Below, one piece after another: positions 15,431 through 18,551 of a DNA stretch of 18,551 nucleotides. This DNA is from Amoeboradix gromovi. Its lineage: Eukaryota > Sanchytriomycota > Sanchytriomycetes > Sanchytriales > Sanchytriaceae. The position numbers were made by a program, and so were the translations under genes. The stretch is from positions 1 through 18,551 of the forward strand of contig JADGIF010000127.1 in NCBI GenBank assembly GCA_018985225.1. Direction: 5' to 3'. Positions within the stretch are counted from its first letter, which is position 1; each line of letters opens with the position of its first letter. The notes under the pieces are model-generated. The model did no database searches and was not told the origin of the DNA. It was given only the letters and a program-made list of their open reading frames with translations.

Positions 15431-16630
15431 ATGACTGAACAGGTAGTTGACCCATGGGATGTTAAAGGCGCTAAAGTGGACGGGGTAAGTCAAGCTATAG
15501 ACTACAATAAGTTAATAGAGCAATTCGGCACTACTCCAATAACCAAGGACTTGTTGGTAAAATTGGAAGCAAAGGTAGGTAAGTTACACCATTTGATTCG
15601 TAGGGAAGTCTTCTTTAGTCATCGTGACTTGGAAAAAATTATAGATAAACCCTTTTATCTCTATACTGGACGTGGTCCAAGTAGCGGAAGCATGCATATC
15701 GGCCACTTGGTTCCGTTTATTATGTGCCAATGGCTTCAAAAAGTGTTTGATATTCCAATTGTAATTCAGTTGACTGACGACGAAAAGTTTTACTTTAAAG
15801 ATTTGACTCTGGAGCAAACCACCAAATTTGCATACGAGAACATTAAAGACATCATAGCTTGTGGATTTGATCTTTCCAAAACTTTTATTTTCATAAACTC
15901 AGAATACATGAATCCTCCATTCTATAAGAATATCGTCCGGATTAATAGATTAATAACTACAAGTCAAAGTAAGGGTTGTTTTGGGTTCAGTGATTCTGAT
16001 TCAATCGGTAAATTGTCTTTTGTATCTGTACAAGCCGCCCCTGCATTTAGTTCATCTTTTCCCCACATATTTGGTGATAAAAACTATCATTGTTTGATTC
16101 CATGCGCCATTGACCAAGATCCATATTTTAGACTAACTAGAGATGTAGCTAATCGTTTGAAAGCACCTAAACCAGTGTTGTTGTTGGCCAAGTTTTTTCC
16201 CGCGTTGCAGGGCCCTTTTAGTAAAATGAGCAGTAGCGATGAGAACAGTGCTATATTCTTGACAGATAATGCAAATCAGATTAAAAAAAAGATAAACAAA
16301 CATGCATTTTCCGGTGGTAGAGAGACATTGGAAGAACATCGTAAATTTGGAGGCGATCCTGATGTAGACACAAGTTACCAGTATTTAACCTTCTTTTTGG
16401 AGGATGATGAGGAATTGCTGGGAATCAAACAATCCTACATGAGCGGGGAGCTCTTGACGGGAGAATTAAAGAAAAAATGCATTAGTGTCCTGCAAAAAGT
16501 CGTCGGTGATTTTCAAACAAAGAGAAGCAGCATTTTAGAATCAACAGTGCATGAATTTCTAGACTCTAACCGCATCTTTGAAATAGATGGATTTAAAAAT
16601 GCTGTAGCGGCGTCAAAGATAAAGAAATAA
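15431..16630 (+). CDS. WRS1: Cytosolic tryptophanyl-tRNA synthetase
   Basis: A class Ic synthetase charging tRNA-Trp with ATP. The 399-residue protein has the eukaryotic/archaeal TrpRS form: HHLIRREVFFSHRDLEKIID at 53-72, LYTGRGPSSGSMHIGHLVPF with HIGH at 89-92, LTDDEKF, INSEYM, CAIDQDPYFRLTRDVA at 225-240 and the KMSKS loop written KMSSS at 265-269. Yeast Wrs1 is 432 residues; the main shortening is N-terminal and both signature motifs are intact. No mitochondrial presequence is apparent. The stop lies within AATAAA (16626-16631), and the MPDU1 signal on the other strand is ten bases away. Confidence 0.97.
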   Translation: MTEQVVDPWDVKGAKVDGVSQAIDYNKLIEQFGTTPITKDLLVKLEAKVGKLHHLIRREVFFSHRDLEKIIDKPFYLYTGRGPSSGSMHIGHLVPFIMCQWLQKVFDIPIVIQLTDDEKFYFKDLTLEQTTKFAYENIKDIIACGFDLSKTFIFINSEYMNPPFYKNIVRINRLITTSQSKGCFGFSDSDSIGKLSFVSVQAAPAFSSSFPHIFGDKNYHCLIPCAIDQDPYFRLTRDVANRLKAPKPVLLLAKFFPALQGPFSKMSSSDENSAIFLTDNANQIKKKINKHAFSGGRETLEEHRKFGGDPDVDTSYQYLTFFLEDDEELLGIKQSYMSGELLTGELKKKCISVLQKVVGDFQTKRSSILESTVHEFLDSNRIFEIDGFKNAVAASKIKK

Positions 16631-16646
16631 AATACATTTATTGCAA

Positions 16647-17336
16647 TCACTGTTTCTTCTTCTGCTTTCCGCTCCTGTACATGAATATCTGAGAGACAAG
16701 GACTAAATTTAAAATGCTAGTAACTGCAAATGTAGCTATGACAAGATAATCACCAACCTGTTTGATACTGGTAAAAACTCTAGCAGAACTGCCTAGAAGG
16801 TAAGCAAAACTAGTGACTATGCTCAGGTTTCCAGTAGACTTGAGATTATAGTTGGAAACAATTTGTGGTATTTTACTTAAAACACTCAATGGAATTTGGC
16901 CCATAGCTAAGAAGTTTAATAACTCAAAAGGTAACGAGAAGCAATAGGCATACACAAAAGCACTAAGGAGCAAAGGAATAAGTAGTCCCTGCCCTCGGTC
17001 ATGAAATACCATGAGCAGTATGATTAAGTCTTGAATAACTAAAAATACAGTTTCACCATATGCTATAAACTCTGCAATGTGTATCATTTTACCCATGAAG
17101 AGAATAGAAGCAAGTAATTCTAAATAAATTGAGCTGACGGCAAACCCTTTGGTGCCCTTGTGCAGCTGAATCATCTGAGGAACCTTGAAGATAGCACCCA
17201 AAGTCACGATTCCGTAACTTAGGCCCTTGCTGACGAATAAAGAGAAGCATCCCCATTCAAACTCAAAACCCAGAAATTTGCTGTAGCATTGGCCGCCAAG
17301 CTCTCTAATTAAGAAGTTGTTAAGAAAGTCTAACAT
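16647..17336 (-). CDS. MPDU1: MPDU1/Lec35-type PQ-loop membrane protein
   Basis: An ER membrane protein needed for use of dolichol-phosphate mannose and glucose in N-glycan and GPI synthesis. The 229 residues (human 247) contain two PQ-loop repeats: VPQMIQLHKGTKGFAVSSIY near 60-80 and IPQIVSNYNLKSTGNLSIVT near 156-176, separated by further membrane helices (about seven in all), with a lysine-rich C-terminus (SGKQKKKQ) fitting ER retention. The first ATG is at 17336; the open frame continues upstream only to a GTG. AATAAA lies four bases after the stop and overlaps the 3' end of WRS1. Its donors and the sterol branch both draw on dolichol made downstream of the decarboxylase at 2706. Confidence 0.9.
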   Translation of the reverse strand: MLDFLNNFLIRELGGQCYSKFLGFEFEWGCFSLFVSKGLSYGIVTLGAIFKVPQMIQLHKGTKGFAVSSIYLELLASILFMGKMIHIAEFIAYGETVFLVIQDLIILLMVFHDRGQGLLIPLLLSAFVYAYCFSLPFELLNFLAMGQIPLSVLSKIPQIVSNYNLKSTGNLSIVTSFAYLLGSSARVFTSIKQVGDYLVIATFAVTSILNLVLVSQIFMYRSGKQKKKQ

Positions 17337-17414
17337 AAGTTTCAAAAAGGTTGAGATCACAAATTAGTTGACAAGATAATAAGAGCATAGGCTTTGGCTA
17401 GACATCTAAATTTG

Positions 17415-17448
17415 GATTAATCCCAGTCTGAGGTCGGTGGGATTAATC
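17415..17448. promoter_or_regulatory. Perfect 11-bp inverted repeat upstream of MPDU1 (GATTAATCCCA/TGGGATTAATC)
   Basis: Arms at 17415-17425 and 17438-17448 with a 12-base spacer, 79-112 bases upstream of the MPDU1 ATG. With one flanking base the left arm holds GGATTAATCC, itself a palindrome and the classic paired site for K50-type homeodomains. Could be an operator for MPDU1 or a transposon footprint; the sequence does not decide. Confidence 0.5.
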
Positions 17449-17495
17449 TAAGTATATTAATTTAGCCAAGAGAAATACTAATTTCACACTAATTT

Positions 17496-18265
17496 TTGGA
17501 GAATTTAGGTCAATCAAGGGCAAAAATCTATATTTTTAAAATTGTAATTGTAGCAGATTGTACAAATACGTTGTTACAATGTGCCATTTACTCAAAAAAT
17601 ACAATCCATAGTGCACCACTAAATAAATGTTTAAATGTGATTTTCTCTGATGGTTATTCTCTATTCAATGGGCTTAAAAGTTGCATGAAAAACAAGCTGC
17701 TGACACTTTCTGATGGACAGCAAATTGCGTTTATTGGAGAATGATCCAACGAGGAACTAGAAAGCGAATTTATTAAAATTGGGGTTCTTGAGATCCAACC
17801 ATCAGTAATCCAAAATCAAATGGATCAGCTGGTGCCTTAGCAAAAGAGTCCTACTAAGTCAAATTCTGCCGAGTTGTGTGTTAATACAATTGCATCTCTT
17901 TATTTGGAGTCATGTAGGTATTTTGGTAAAACGACACCATATCAACCTGTCATAAGTATTCTGGGGCAACTGTTGACCGCAGAACATAGCTTTATTGTGA
18001 ATCAATTGTATAGCGCCAATGGCAAGGTTGATTGTGTCTGGAATAGATATAAAGAAATCAATTGTGTAAATTTTATCAGAATTTAACTATTAGACCGACT
18101 TCTGTTAATTGTGAAAGGATCTTCTACAGAGCTAAAATTGTCATGCGACCTGAATGGTGTAAGACTTATGCATTTTTCTTCAGAGAAACCCCTCCCAACT
18201 ACATAGAATTGGAAAAGGCAGTATTAAATACAACGAAACTACCCTGGATTCAATTTAAGAGTTAA
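17496..18265 (+). pseudogene. hAT-family transposase relic
   Basis: One plus frame runs from 17496 to 18085 with two in-frame stops (TGA 17742, TAG 17838), then shifts to the frame ending at 18265. The first part holds IVADCTNTLLQCA, fitting the second-Asp region of the RNase H-like core, and CLNVIFSDGYSLFNGLKSCM, fitting the hAT stretch C-x-x-H-x-LNLhxxDG with Cys and His changed. The end holds DCVWNRYKEINC, then across the shift LTIRPTSVNCERIFYRAKIV, which matches the hAT C-terminal dimerisation pattern W-x-x-x...L-x-I-P-x-TS-x-x-x-ER-x-F-S. The N-terminal zinc finger and first catalytic Asp are not seen. About 255 residues of an original 500-700 are recognisable; inactive. Confidence 0.68.
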
Positions 18266-18354
18266 AGTTGGCAGAGCAAGAAGGTTCGTTTGAATTGTAC
18301 AAACAGATGAGCAAATTTGGTTCAGTTTAAAACAAATCCATTTATTTTACTAAC

Positions 18355-18551
18355 GAGACATCAAATATAAAAACTGGACTAACTTTCTGTAACAACTTGG
18401 AACATTATTTCAGCTTTAATTTTATGGATTCGAGAGGCGAGTTGACATTCAGCTAGTTGCGGAGTTGACGAGTATAAAAGGAAAATAAATATTCTGTACA
18501 GCTATTCTCTTACTCTTTCATCCAATCTTTATTTCAAACAAAATATCACTA
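18355..18551 (+). mobile_element. Left end of a transposon related to the short element at 4246-4610
   Basis: From GAGACATCAAATATAAAAAC at 18355 the sequence follows the right half of the short element, read inward, for about 180 bases, including GAGTATAAAAGGAAAATAAA and TCTTACTCTTTCATCCAATC. It then diverges near 18537. Because the orientation is inward from the terminal repeat, the body of this copy should extend to the right of the window. The TATA-like core suggests a promoter for a gene beyond the edge. Its first bases (GAGACA) differ from the GGGACA of the other ends. Confidence 0.6.

Overview
The window looks like a compact, AT-rich nuclear segment from a eukaryote, most likely a fungus and perhaps an early-diverging one. 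Recognisable genes are the cytosolic ribosomal proteins uS9 (RPS16) and eL13 (RPL13), cytosolic tryptophanyl-tRNA synthetase, the splicing factor BUD31, a Rud3/GMAP-210 type golgin, mitochondrial uL22, mevalonate diphosphate decarboxylase, an MPDU1-type PQ-loop membrane protein, a secreted subtilase and a small bHLH protein. All read as single uninterrupted frames. The lineage is inferred from gene content and style; no marker here fixes the genus. I saw no rRNA, tRNA or CRISPR array.

Layout. Bases 1-5134 are mostly a graveyard around one intact gene. There is the last part of a Fanzor/TnpB-like protein at the left edge, a frameshifted protein kinase relic, a GC-richer coding block with four nonsense codons, the intact decarboxylase gene (minus strand), a possible B-family DNA polymerase scrap, a ~365-bp element with terminal inverted repeats, and a second, truncated Fanzor/TnpB-like C-terminus in inverted orientation to the first. 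Bases 5438-7606 hold the subtilase and a convergent small gene whose stop codons share a perfect 20-bp palindrome. Bases 7607-10748 hold mitochondrial uL22 between two sparse stretches of about 1 kb, the second ending in another possible Fanzor-like scrap. Bases 10749-14653 are a tight housekeeping cluster: golgin > < BUD31, bHLH > < RPS16, RPL13 >. Bases 15431-17336 are the convergent pair WRS1 > < MPDU1. The right end is a hAT transposase relic followed by the end of an element related to the ~365-bp one.

Three patterns go beyond the gene list. First, all four CACGTG E-boxes found in the window lie in the two divergent promoters flanking the bHLH gene (BUD31/bHLH and RPS16/RPL13). That protein has the H-E-R basic-region pattern expected to read CACGTG, which suggests a local or genome-wide regulon covering ribosomal protein genes. 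Second, in seven of eleven genes the AATAAA polyadenylation signal overlaps or touches the stop codon, implying 3' UTRs of a few tens of bases. Third, Fanzor-like C-termini sit beside short inverted-repeat elements, and related ends recur at both ends of the window.
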